DNA of 36,482 nucleotides, taken from NCBI RefSeq assembly GCF_000979455.1, contig NZ_JJOY01000034.1, forward strand, positions 1 through 36,482, read 5' to 3'. Origin of the DNA: Methanosarcina sp. 2.H.T.1A.6. Its GTDB lineage: Archaea; Halobacteriota; Methanosarcinia; Methanosarcinales; Methanosarcinaceae. Positions 19,189 to 27,353 of the stretch are shown one piece after another (position 1 is the first letter of the stretch; each line of letters opens with the position of its first letter). Position numbers and translations under genes: made by a program. The notes under the pieces were generated by a model. The model was not told where the DNA came from. It searched no databases and saw only the letters and a program-made list of their open reading frames with translations.

Positions 19189-20760
19189 ATGAAATTCAAC
19201 ATACAAAAAACAAAACTCTCCTTCCCTGCCATTACCTTAATTCTGATTGTTGCACTGCTCTGTGCAGGATGTGTTGAGACTGAGGGGACTGAAGAAAAAG
19301 TCCTCCACGTAGTTTTTAACGAAGGCCCCGATACAGGCGGCAGTCTTGACCCTGCTAACGGCTGGACAGGGTGGTATGTTCATCAGGCAGGCGTCTATGA
19401 AACTCTGTTCTACTATGACGCAGATATGAATCTCATGCCCAAACTTGCATCCGGCTACAAACAGTTAAACGATACAGAATGGGAAATCCAGCTTCGTGAA
19501 GATGTAGCTTTCCACGACGGAACAAAAATGGATGCGGATGCGGTACTGTTTTCAATGAACAGAGTACTTGATCCCTCAAACAGCAGATCATACGAGTACT
19601 CCTTTATCAAAGATGTACGAAAAACTGGTGAGTACACCATTGTAATCGAAACTAATGATGTTTATGCTCCGCTAATTGCATCCCTTGTAGACCCGATCAT
19701 GTCTATCATCAGTCCCAACATTGTTGACGCAGACAAACAGCCGGTTGGAACTGGGCCATTTATGTTTGTTTCCTTTGAACCAGGTACAAGCCTTGAAGTA
19801 GTAAAGAATCCGGATTACTGGGACGGTGAGGTCAAAGTTGACCGTATACTTATACAGTACAACAAAGACAGCACAGCCAGAACTCTGCTGATAAAATCAG
19901 GAGATATAGACATTGCCCGAGATCCCCTCCAGAGCGAGTATTCAGCACTTCAGACCAATCCTGAGATAAACGCCATTTCCAAAGAAACACTAAGAACGTA
20001 CTTCCTGTATATAAATGGCGGCAAAGCACCATTTGACGATTTCAGAGTCCGCCAGGCCCTCTCCTATGCAATTAACCGCCAGGAAATCGTGGATACAGCA
20101 CTTGAAGGGGTTTCCGGCCTTCCGGCAACAGGCATATTTACAAATACCATGCCATGGAACGCAAACGATCAGATCGAATCCTACGAATATAACCCTGAAA
20201 AAGCTCTGGAACTCTTCGAAGAAGCAGGAATCACGAAAGGTACAGATGGCAAACTCTACTACAACGGTGAACCGTTCACCATTGAAATCCAGACCTACAC
20301 AAAACGTGCAGCTCTTCAGCCGAGTGCAGAAATCATCGCCTCACAGCTGGAAGACATTGGCATCACCACAACTGTGACAATTCTGGACAGTGCTGCCCTT
20401 ACAGCAAATGCTGTTGCAGGAACGTATGACTTTTCACTTGCCGCGTGGAGTACGGCACCGACCGGAGATCCTGATTACTTCCTCTCGCTCCATTACCTCT
20501 CAACCGGAAACTATGCATCCAAATGGCTCCGCTATTCCAATCCTCAGGTAGATGAATGGATTCTTGAAGCAAGAACCGAACCTGACGAAGAGAAACGTGC
20601 AGAATTGTATGACAAAATCCAGATACAGATTCAAGAAGATGCAGCAATACTGCCTGTATTCTATGCCAACGAAATCTATGCACTGTCATCAGATGTTGAA
20701 GGCTTTGTGATGTATCCAAATGAGTATACAATCATCACCAAGGATATCGGATTTGTGTAA
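19189..20760 (+). CDS. Lipoprotein solute-binding protein of a nickel/peptide ABC transporter
   Basis: This is a family 5 extracellular solute-binding protein (NikA/DppA/OppA class), the extracytoplasmic receptor for the transporter encoded downstream. The 523-residue product opens with a signal peptide (LTLILIVALL-type core) ending in CAGC, a lipobox-like site with the anchor Cys at residue 28. Family landmarks follow: LDPANGWTGWYVHQAGVYETL, AFHDGTKMDADAVLFSMNR, GTGPFMF, NPDYWDGEVKVDRI, and DFRVRQALSYAINRQEIV. Starts at TTG 19177, GTG 19180, ATG 19186 and ATG 19189 are all in frame. ATG 19189 has GGTG 6 nt upstream. The ligand could be free nickel, a chelated metal, or a peptide; sequence alone does not say. 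Confidence 0.9.
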   Translation: MKFNIQKTKLSFPAITLILIVALLCAGCVETEGTEEKVLHVVFNEGPDTGGSLDPANGWTGWYVHQAGVYETLFYYDADMNLMPKLASGYKQLNDTEWEIQLREDVAFHDGTKMDADAVLFSMNRVLDPSNSRSYEYSFIKDVRKTGEYTIVIETNDVYAPLIASLVDPIMSIISPNIVDADKQPVGTGPFMFVSFEPGTSLEVVKNPDYWDGEVKVDRILIQYNKDSTARTLLIKSGDIDIARDPLQSEYSALQTNPEINAISKETLRTYFLYINGGKAPFDDFRVRQALSYAINRQEIVDTALEGVSGLPATGIFTNTMPWNANDQIESYEYNPEKALELFEEAGITKGTDGKLYYNGEPFTIEIQTYTKRAALQPSAEIIASQLEDIGITTTVTILDSAALTANAVAGTYDFSLAAWSTAPTGDPDYFLSLHYLSTGNYASKWLRYSNPQVDEWILEARTEPDEEKRAELYDKIQIQIQEDAAILPVFYANEIYALSSDVEGFVMYPNEYTIITKDIGFV

Positions 20761-20780
20761 ATTTGTTGAGAAGGCGAAGA

Positions 20781-20807
20781 AAAACTGCCGTTGCAAACAG
20801 CAGTTTT
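20781..20807 (+). promoter_or_regulatory. Intercistronic hairpin after the binding-protein gene
   Basis: AAAACTGC (20781-20788) and GCAGTTTT (20800-20807) form a perfect 8-bp stem with an 11-nt loop, 21 nt after the binding-protein stop. Such hairpins in transporter operons often terminate or protect part of the mRNA so that the binding protein is made in excess over the membrane parts. A second imperfect GGGGAAG/CTTC-CCCC structure lies near 20870-20894. Confidence 0.5.
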
Positions 20808-20897
20808 GATGTTGCTTGGAGAAAGGTATGCTTCCGAGGGAGAGATCTGCAAAGGAGATAACTTTCACGGGGAAGTTCTGGCTTCTCTCCCCCCAAT

Positions 20898-20963
20898 CTC
20901 AAAGGTTTTGAAATTTATCCAAACGAATACACGTTCATTACAAAGGAAATGGAACTTGCCTGA
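20898..20963 (+). pseudogene. C-terminal scar of a second solute-binding protein gene
   Basis: This stretch encodes LKGFEIYPNEYTFITKEMELA followed by a stop at 20961-20963. The intact binding protein ends VEGFVMYPNEYTIITKDIGFV, so it is the extreme C-terminus of a second copy, out of any start codon context. The scar ends 10 nt before the methyltransferase ATG. It suggests that two tandem binding-protein genes once stood here and one was lost by deletion or by recombination between them. Confidence 0.75.
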
Positions 20964-20973
20964 GGGTTAAAAA

Positions 20974-21666
20974 ATGAAAGACAAAATTACAGAACACTGG
21001 AATAAGATTAGTCCAAATTACCGGAAGATGTATCATGACCACCTTGATGAAGAGATTCTCCTGATGCAAAACCTTTTTTTAGAGAGGCTGCCAGCAGATA
21101 AAAAACTCAATGTCCTTGATATCGGGACAGGGCCTGGCATCCAGGCATTTGTTTTTGCCGAAATGGGGCACAATGTCACTGCTCTTGACATCTCAGAAGA
21201 GATGCTCGCACGTGCAAAAGAAGGGGCAAAGAACCGCAATTTGTCAATTAAGTTTGTTGAAGGCGACGGAGAAAAACTGTCGTTTGAAGACAATACGTTT
21301 GATGTTATCGTAAACATGCACCTCCTCTGGACGCTCACAAATCATGACAAATTCTTCAATGAATGCCAAAGAGTCCTGGTACCCGGGGGCAGGATTCTTG
21401 CAATCGACGGGCAATGGTTCCAGCCAGGATACGTTCCAGACAAAAATTACAACCCTGAAGAAAGAAATCACGATGAGTTGATTGAGTATCTTCCGCTTTA
21501 TGACAGAAACTCGCCTGAAATGATTACAGCCATCATGGAAAATAACGGGTTTTCGGAGGTCTCCTGGAAATCTCTTCCCGAGTATGCCGAGTATATGAAA
21601 AGATGCGATCCGGAAGGTTATGACTACTTATCTATCCCGTACCTTGCCACCGGAATAAAATGTTGA
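20974..21666 (+). CDS. Class I SAM-dependent methyltransferase in the transporter operon
   Basis: The 230-residue product has a complete class I (Methyltransf_11/UbiE-like) fold. Motif I is VLDIGTGPG (47-55), the acidic ribose-binding residue is Asp72 in ALDISEEML, EGDGEKLSFEDNTFDVIV holds motif II, and LVPGGRILAIDG is motif III. The N-terminal helix EHWNKISPNYRKMYHDHLDEE may shape the acceptor pocket. The substrate is unknown. GAGG at 20962-20965 precedes ATG 20974. The gene lies between the binding-protein and permease genes and ends 31 nt before the first permease, so the enzyme is very likely coexpressed with the transporter. A truncated paralogue and a relic lie upstream. Confidence 0.88.
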   Translation: MKDKITEHWNKISPNYRKMYHDHLDEEILLMQNLFLERLPADKKLNVLDIGTGPGIQAFVFAEMGHNVTALDISEEMLARAKEGAKNRNLSIKFVEGDGEKLSFEDNTFDVIVNMHLLWTLTNHDKFFNECQRVLVPGGRILAIDGQWFQPGYVPDKNYNPEERNHDELIEYLPLYDRNSPEMITAIMENNGFSEVSWKSLPEYAEYMKRCDPEGYDYLSIPYLATGIKC

Positions 21667-21697
21667 TGAAAAGCTGAAGTTTTCCAGAGGCACTGTA

Positions 21698-22648
21698 ATG
21701 CTGAAAGATTATTTCATACGCCGGGCTCTGTATCTCATCCCGGTTCTCATATTTATCTCATTTATGAGTTTCTCACTCATCTATATCGCCCCGGGCGACC
21801 CGGCAGAGATTATGATGACGAGTCCCTCGGGTGGATATGATGAGGCAGCTGTTGAAGCGTTCCGTATAGCCCACGGGCTTGACCAGCCATTTTACATCCA
21901 GTATCTGAACTGGTTCAAAGGCGCTGTTGTAGGAAACTTTGGCTACTCATATATGAGCGAACAGCCGGTGTTTGAAACTGTTCTGAACGCATTTAAAAAT
22001 ACGCTGACACTTTCCGTTCTTGCCCTTGTAATTGCTCTTGTTATTGCCATTCCGTTTGGCGTAGTTTCAGCTCTGAAACATAACACGGTTGTTGACGATG
22101 CCTGCCGATTTTGTGCTCTCTTCGGGGTATCCATTCCGAATTTCTGGCAGGCCTATATGATGATAATTCTTTTTTCGGTAATCCTTCACTGGCTACCTCC
22201 ATCCGGGTTCGGGCACGGGACAGAGATCAGCTACATGATTCTGCCTGCGACTGTCCTTGGAACAGGGTCGGCCGCTGTAATGATGCGGATGATCCGTTCA
22301 AGCATGCTGGATGTCATGGGGAAGGAGTACATCCAGACCGCACGTGGGAAAGGACTTTCGGAAAAGATCGTCATCATTAGACATGCTTTGAAAAACGCGC
22401 TTGTTCCGGTTATCACAGTGATTGGGCTGTCGATTGGTTTTCTCTTAAACGGCTCGGTTGTTGTTGAAACAATTTTTGGATGGTCGGGTATTGGAAATCT
22501 TGTTGTGGACTCAATTCTTTCCCACGATTATATGATGGTACAGGGCTCTGTGCTCTTTGTTGCCGTCATTTTCCTTTTGATCAACTTCTTTGTAGACCTG
22601 GTCTACGTTTGGGCGAACCCGGAGATACGATATGATAGAAATTCTTAA
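21698..22648 (+). CDS. ABC transporter permease, nickel/peptide class (NikB/DppB-like)
   Basis: This 316-residue inner-membrane permease has an N-terminal helix (RRALYLIPVLIFISFMSFSLIYIAPGD; residues about 9-34) typical of the B-type permease, then about five further helices. The ATPase-coupling EAA loop is KEYIQTARGKGLSEK-like, followed by HALKNALVPVITVIGLS. AGAGG-type ribosome binding (21686-21690) precedes ATG 21698 by 7 nt. The end overlaps the next permease by 17 nt. With its partner it forms the membrane channel for whatever ligand the lipoprotein binds. Confidence 0.93.
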   Translation: MLKDYFIRRALYLIPVLIFISFMSFSLIYIAPGDPAEIMMTSPSGGYDEAAVEAFRIAHGLDQPFYIQYLNWFKGAVVGNFGYSYMSEQPVFETVLNAFKNTLTLSVLALVIALVIAIPFGVVSALKHNTVVDDACRFCALFGVSIPNFWQAYMMIILFSVILHWLPPSGFGHGTEISYMILPATVLGTGSAAVMMRMIRSSMLDVMGKEYIQTARGKGLSEKIVIIRHALKNALVPVITVIGLSIGFLLNGSVVVETIFGWSGIGNLVVDSILSHDYMMVQGSVLFVAVIFLLINFFVDLVYVWANPEIRYDRNS

Positions 22649-23471
22649 AAATCGGCAGATTATTCTCTCCCTGATAATCCTTGGAGGGCTTATCTTCATG
22701 GCCGTGTTTGCCGGGGTTTTAGCCCCATACGACTACAAGGAAAAGGATCTGCAGAACCGTCAACAGCCTCCGTCTTCGGACCACCTGTTCGGGACCGATC
22801 ACCTCGGCCGTGATATCCTGACAATGGTGATGTACGGCGCACGAGCATCCCTTTTCGTCGGTTTTGCGGTTGTCAGCGTCTCGCTTGCAATCGGGGTAAC
22901 ACTTGGCGTTCTGGCAGGATATTACGGCGGGTGGCTGGATGAGATTATCATGCGGCTGACGGATAGTTTTCTTGCTTTTCCGTCGATGTTTCTGGCACTT
23001 GCAATTACAGCGTTTCTGGGACAGGGAATGGAAAACATGATGCTTGCTTTAATTGCTGTCGAGTGGACAGTGTTTGCGAGAGTTGCACGCGGTTCAACAC
23101 TTGACGTCAAGACAAAAGGCTATGTCCGGGCATCCCGCTGGGTCGGGGCTTCAAACAGTTATGTGATGATAAAGCATGTTCTTCCAAACATTATCTCTCC
23201 GGTTTTGATTATGGCATCGATTGGAATAGGAAACGTGATTCTGGCAGCGGCCGGTTTAAGTTTCCTCGGGTTTGGAGTGCAGCCGTCAACACCCGAATGG
23301 GGTTCAATGCTGAATGCAGGACGGACATATTTCTCAACTGCCCCCTGGCTGATGTTTTTCCCGGGTCTTTTGATCATGATGACCGTGCTTGCGTTCAACT
23401 ATTTCGGCGATGGGCTGCGGGATGCCCTTGACCAGAAGATGAAAAATCTTGAGCTTGAAGGGAGGTTCTGA
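22632..23471 (+). CDS. ABC transporter permease, nickel/peptide class (NikC/DppC-like)
   Basis: The second permease has 279 residues. The family's periplasmic-side opening is visible as DHLFGTDHLGRDILTMVMYGARASLFVGF (residues about 50-78, quoted in part), followed by transmembrane helices and the EAA loop near TKGYVRASRWVGASN. It ends with the NYFGDGLRDALDQKMK segment found across DppC/NikC proteins. ATG 22632 lies inside the end of the previous gene, and its stop lies 1 nt before the next start, so all are translationally coupled. Confidence 0.94.
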   Translation: MIEILKNRQIILSLIILGGLIFMAVFAGVLAPYDYKEKDLQNRQQPPSSDHLFGTDHLGRDILTMVMYGARASLFVGFAVVSVSLAIGVTLGVLAGYYGGWLDEIIMRLTDSFLAFPSMFLALAITAFLGQGMENMMLALIAVEWTVFARVARGSTLDVKTKGYVRASRWVGASNSYVMIKHVLPNIISPVLIMASIGIGNVILAAAGLSFLGFGVQPSTPEWGSMLNAGRTYFSTAPWLMFFPGLLIMMTVLAFNYFGDGLRDALDQKMKNLELEGRF

Positions 23472-23472
23472 T

Positions 23473-24411
23473 ATGTCTGATGTGTTGCTGAAAGTATCCG
23501 GGGTTTCCGTATCAATCCCAACCGGACAGGGAGCAGTTCATGCGGTTGATGATGCGGCTTTTTCGATTAACAAACATGAGGTGTTCTCACTGATAGGGGA
23601 ATCCGGGAGCGGCAAGTCAATTCTTGGCCAGGCAATAATGCGGCTGCTTCCCCCGAATGCGGTGTTTTCCGGAAAAGTGGAACTTGGCGGTATGGAAATA
23701 TCAGCTCTTTCCGAAAAGGAGATGCAGAAAGTCCGCGGCAAAACGGTTGCATCAATTGCCCAGAACCCGTATCTTGCGATGAATCCTGGAATCAGGGTGG
23801 GCACTCAGATTGCAGAGCCGATGAGGGCCCATCTTGGAATGAGTAAAGAGGAGGCAAAGGCCAGGACATGCCGGGCTCTGAAGTATTTTGATATAATCCC
23901 TCCTGAAGTGCGGGAAAGGGAATACCCGTTCCAGTACAGTGGGGGAATGCTGCAACGGGCGATGGTTGCAATGGGAACGGCTGCAGATCCTGAACTGATT
24001 ATCGCTGATGAACCGACAAAAGGCGTTGATGTGCTGAAGAAGCGCAATATTGCGGCAATTTTTCAAAAGGTTGCCTCGGACGGCTGTGCGTTTCTTTTAA
24101 TTACACATGATGTCGGTTTTGCCCGGGCGATGTCGGACAGAATCGCGGTAAATTACTGCGGGCAGATAATTGAGATTGCAGGAAGGGATGCGTTTTTCAA
24201 AGAGCCTTTGCATCCGTATTCACAGGCGCTTTTAGATGCGGTGCCGGAGCGCGGCATGCACCCGATTCCGGGCTCTTCACCTTCGATGATTGAGGTGCCC
24301 GAAGGATGCAGGTTTCATCCTCGATGTCCGTATAAAACGGACAGGTGCCTGACTAATCCGCCGGTTGTAAAGCTGGAGGGAAGATGTGTGAGGTGCTGGA
24401 TTTATGCTTAA
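23473..24411 (+). CDS. ABC transporter ATPase, nickel/peptide class (NikD/DppD-like)
   Basis: The ATP-hydrolysing subunit has 312 residues. Walker A is GESGSGKS (42-49), the Q-loop glutamine is 97, the signature YSGGMLQR begins at 155, Walker B LIIADEPTKG has Glu180, and the switch His is 212. The C-terminal oligopeptide/dipeptide extension holds GCRFHPRCPYKTDRC with Cys279, Cys285, Cys292 and a later Cys305/308, the pattern reported to bind a 4Fe-4S cluster in DppD-type ATPases. ATG 23473 is chosen over an upstream frame start because GGGAGG (23460-23465) lies 7 nt ahead. GCG/CGC codons look commoner than in the rpo genes. Confidence 0.94.
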   Translation: MSDVLLKVSGVSVSIPTGQGAVHAVDDAAFSINKHEVFSLIGESGSGKSILGQAIMRLLPPNAVFSGKVELGGMEISALSEKEMQKVRGKTVASIAQNPYLAMNPGIRVGTQIAEPMRAHLGMSKEEAKARTCRALKYFDIIPPEVREREYPFQYSGGMLQRAMVAMGTAADPELIIADEPTKGVDVLKKRNIAAIFQKVASDGCAFLLITHDVGFARAMSDRIAVNYCGQIIEIAGRDAFFKEPLHPYSQALLDAVPERGMHPIPGSSPSMIEVPEGCRFHPRCPYKTDRCLTNPPVVKLEGRCVRCWIYA

Positions 24412-25321
24412 GGCAGAGAATCTGCGTTGTGTTTACACCTCAGGCCTGATTAAAACCGTCAAAAAGACAGCAGTCTGCGGGGTTGATCTTGAGATTTGTC
24501 CGGGCGAGACAGTGGCTATTGTCGGGGAGTCGGGGTGCGGGAAGTCGACGCTTGCAAAGATGCTTGTCCAGCAACTTGAGCCTACTTCCGGGGAAGTGTT
24601 CTTCGACGGGACGAAACTGACGGGGATGAACTGGAAGAATCTCCGGAAGTTTATGGGAAAAATCCAGCTGATCCCTCAAAATCCTGATGATGTGGTTGAC
24701 CCGAGATGGACGGTTGAGCGGTCGGTTGCTGAACCGTTTGTGATTTGCGGAGGTTTTTCCAGAGAGGAGATTTCGGCAAATGTAGCTGCCCTGTTTGAAG
24801 AAGTGGGGCTTTCTGCAGAGCACAGGCCCCGATATCCGCATGAGTTGTCAGGAGGAGAACTGCAGAGGGTAGTAATTGCCAGGGCGCTTACTCTGAAACC
24901 TGAGCTGCTGGTCTGTGACGAGGCGACCTCGATGCTTGATGTGTCGGTGCAGGCGTTTATTGTGACGATGCTCAAAGAGATTCAAAAAAAACGCGGTCTA
25001 GGACTGGTGTTTATTACGCATGACCTGGAGGCAGCGAAGGCTGTTTCGGACCGGGTACTGGTGATGTATGCAGGTGAGATTGTTGAGGAGGGGAAGGATG
25101 TGTTTGATCGGCCTCTGCACCCGTATACGCGTGCTCTTATGGACGCGGTACAGTATGCGTCGCTTGAAGTTGTGCTGCCGGAGGATGTAGGACCACTGCC
25201 TGATGGTTTTTCGGGATGTTCCTACTACAAATTGTGCAGAGAGAGAACGGAAGCGTGTAAAGAGTCGCAGAAACTACGGAATGTCTCCGAGAGATTGGTG
25301 AGGTGCTGGAAAGCAAAATGA
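24404..25321 (+). CDS. ABC transporter ATPase, nickel/peptide class (NikE/DppF-like)
   Basis: The second ATPase has 305 residues. Walker A is GESGCGKST (41-49), Q-loop Gln92, signature LSGGELQR (148-155), Walker B with Glu173 in LLVCDEATSMLD, and His206 in ITHD. Its C-terminal cysteine set is looser (Cys272, Cys278, Cys285, Cys301), still compatible with an iron-sulphur site as in DppF. ATG 24404 overlaps the previous gene by 8 nt. It is the last gene of the operon. A long inverted repeat lies downstream, between it and the convergent DUF4139 gene. Confidence 0.94.
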   Translation: MLKAENLRCVYTSGLIKTVKKTAVCGVDLEICPGETVAIVGESGCGKSTLAKMLVQQLEPTSGEVFFDGTKLTGMNWKNLRKFMGKIQLIPQNPDDVVDPRWTVERSVAEPFVICGGFSREEISANVAALFEEVGLSAEHRPRYPHELSGGELQRVVIARALTLKPELLVCDEATSMLDVSVQAFIVTMLKEIQKKRGLGLVFITHDLEAAKAVSDRVLVMYAGEIVEEGKDVFDRPLHPYTRALMDAVQYASLEVVLPEDVGPLPDGFSGCSYYKLCRERTEACKESQKLRNVSERLVRCWKAK

Positions 25322-25463
25322 CTGCAATCCAGACACTGTTTTATCCATAGAACTTAAGTGTGCGATGCAGGGAAAGAAAAACTAAGGGGATTATCTTTTG
25401 GATCCCGGAATAAATCAACTAATTGATCAGAGACGACCGATTTTCAGAAAAAGGTATAAAGAG

Positions 25464-25531
25464 CCGGCTTGAAAAGTAAAGGGGTAAAAAGCCCCCCCAA
25501 ATTATTTATCTGATTTTTTCCATCAAGCCGG
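25464..25531. terminator. Long inverted repeat between convergent genes
   Basis: CCGGCTTGA (25464-25472) and TCAAGCCGG (25523-25531) form a perfect 9-bp stem. Inside lie GGGG/CCCC (near 25480 and 25492) and a T-run (tgattttttcc, 25511-25521). It lies between the transporter operon and the DUF4139 gene that run toward each other, so it may terminate both. The rest of 25322-25601 shows no gene. Confidence 0.5.
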
Positions 25532-25601
25532 AGTCCGGAAGATTTTCAGGCATTTCAGCCTAAGAACTTAACATTGTCGGGAATTAATAGCTGCCAAAAA
25601 C

Positions 25602-27101
25602 TCAATATCTGTGTCCCACTGTGAAAGAGACTTTTTTCGAACCATCTGCAGGCACGGTCACTTCCCATTCGGCAGTGTAAGCATCCGTCTTTTCATAAGT
25701 ATCGGAACTGGCGGTAATCTCCCAGTCTCCGTAGAAATGTTCCACAATCCTGATTTTCTGTGCTTCAGGCTTATGGTTATTTAATTCAATTTCATAGCTT
25801 TCCCGCCAGACATTAGTGCCCACCTTTTTGTAGTCGGTCTGAGTTCTGGTGCCGGTTACATCAAAAGCGCTTCCGACAACAACTTTGACTTCCTCATCTT
25901 TTGGGGTGTGGTCTATACTGTCTTCTCCGAGGAACTGGAGCTGCCCTTCGGAATCAGCTTTATATACCCTCAAAACTCCGGCAGGGAGAGGCATTCCAAG
26001 GCCTTTTTCTTTTGAGTTATTCAGGTTCAGGACTACCTGTACCTTATCGCTTTTTGAAACATCAAAAATAAGTTCCTTTTCCACGGGCACGGAATCTGCA
26101 GAGAGAAGGGAAAGCTGCTTGACCTGGTTATTTTTCAGAGTAGCCGGCCTTTCAAGGGTATAGAGATGATACTCAAAGAGGGATTCCTCAACAAAGCTGT
26201 CCTTTGCACCGTCATACATTACTTCCTGCTCTGCAACCTCCTCAGTATAACGAATCGGCTGCGGTACAGCTATACGGTGAACTTCACCTGCAACGAGCTT
26301 CAATTTGGCATCCTCATAGGTGGTCCCTGCCCCATTGTCGACACTGACCCAGCCCTGGATATCAGCCTTTGTATCATCTGCATTCGTCTTTACGATGTAG
26401 TCTGCCCTCCAGCTCATGCCGTCCGTAAGATAGGAAGTAAGGATATCCCGGCTGCCTGCTACAGGAGAATAGACCTGCCAGACCAGAGTGGGTTTTGTAA
26501 GCAAGTTTGCAGAGTCAGGGAATTCCACTCTTGAGACCTCGGAAAGAGTTACAACCTTCCCATCACTTAACCTGAGCACTATCCCGCCGTCATAGCTGAG
26601 AAGAATTCCTGTATATGTATTTCCTTCTTTTTCGGTTACAGTAATCTCCTTGTCCAGGAATTTTCCCAGAAGCTTCTGACTACTCACAAGATCGTACTCA
26701 TAGTTCTGTTCAAGCACAGCAGTATTTTTGTTCTTTGTGTCCTCAAACATTACAGAAGTCGGGTCAATGAGAGCAGCAACATCCGTATACTCAACCCTGT
26801 TGACCCCGATCTTTAAATCGAGTTCCCTGCGTTCTTTTACAAGGGCAAGGTTGTCGTTATAAACCGTAACCTCGGTAGCTGCATCTGTCGCCGCAGCCCC
26901 TGCCGTAAGCAACTCCAGGGGATTTGAAGGTTTGATACTGGATATTGCACTGGAAGAGGATTCAATACCATTAGCAGCGATTTCATGCTCATCAACCTGA
27001 ACCGTGACTTCAGCAGCTCCAGGGTATCCAAGCGCTGCAGCTGTGGCTACAACCCCGATAAAAGCCAGAAAAATCCATAGATAACTTGTTCTTGTTCTCA
27101 T
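25602..27101 (-). CDS. Exported/membrane-anchored DUF4139 domain protein, paralogue 2
   Basis: The 499-residue product is a close paralogue of the gene at 15083-16573 and has the same plan: a hydrophobic N-terminal segment (residues 7-25), a variable linker to about 68, and the DUF4139 region to the end. Shared blocks include LALVKERRELDL-type, VLEQNYEYDLVSS, LTSYLTDGMSWRADY, YTLERPATLKNNQ and MPLPAGVLRVY. The linker between the two beta-rich parts (about residues 275-305) differs most. Localisation outside the membrane is inferred from the N-terminus. No enzyme motif is visible and no function is proposed. A TATA box 21-35 nt before the ATG predicts a leaderless mRNA. Confidence 0.86.
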   Translation of the reverse strand: MRTRTSYLWIFLAFIGVVATAAALGYPGAAEVTVQVDEHEIAANGIESSSSAISSIKPSNPLELLTAGAAATDAATEVTVYNDNLALVKERRELDLKIGVNRVEYTDVAALIDPTSVMFEDTKNKNTAVLEQNYEYDLVSSQKLLGKFLDKEITVTEKEGNTYTGILLSYDGGIVLRLSDGKVVTLSEVSRVEFPDSANLLTKPTLVWQVYSPVAGSRDILTSYLTDGMSWRADYIVKTNADDTKADIQGWVSVDNGAGTTYEDAKLKLVAGEVHRIAVPQPIRYTEEVAEQEVMYDGAKDSFVEESLFEYHLYTLERPATLKNNQVKQLSLLSADSVPVEKELIFDVSKSDKVQVVLNLNNSKEKGLGMPLPAGVLRVYKADSEGQLQFLGEDSIDHTPKDEEVKVVVGSAFDVTGTRTQTDYKKVGTNVWRESYEIELNNHKPEAQKIRIVEHFYGDWEITASSDTYEKTDAYTAEWEVTVPADGSKKVSFTVGHRY

Positions 27102-27121
27102 AACAGTAAAATAAGCAACTG

Positions 27122-27136
27122 TATTATATATATGTG
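27122..27136 (-). promoter_or_regulatory. TATA box of DUF4139 paralogue 2
   Basis: Read on the minus strand, CACATATATATAATAC lies 21-35 nt before ATG 27101, putting the expected transcription start at the start codon or a few bases before it. This matches the arrangement of paralogue 1. Confidence 0.55.
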
Positions 27137-27275
27137 GCTTTGACTACGGATTCATTCGAAGTCATCCCTCTAAACCCCTGGCTTTTTGAAGCCATAAGGT
27201 GCGAGAAGTCCCTCAAGACACTGGAAATTAAATAATCCCTCCGGATTTAATGAAAATAAGTCTGAGAACAGTTAC

Positions 27276-27286
27276 AATAATATATA
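27276..27286 (+). promoter_or_regulatory. TATA box of the PKD/PGF-pre-PGF gene
   Basis: AATAATATATA lies 68-78 nt before ATG 27354. A start near 27308-27312 would fall after the first in-frame TTG (27306) and just before ATG 27315, so the later ATG 27354 with a short leader is favoured. Confidence 0.5.
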
Positions 27287-27353
27287 CCAGTACAGCATAT
27301 AGAATTTGAGACAGATGACCAATAAGCCCGAAAAAACTAAAGGACTTGTTTTC

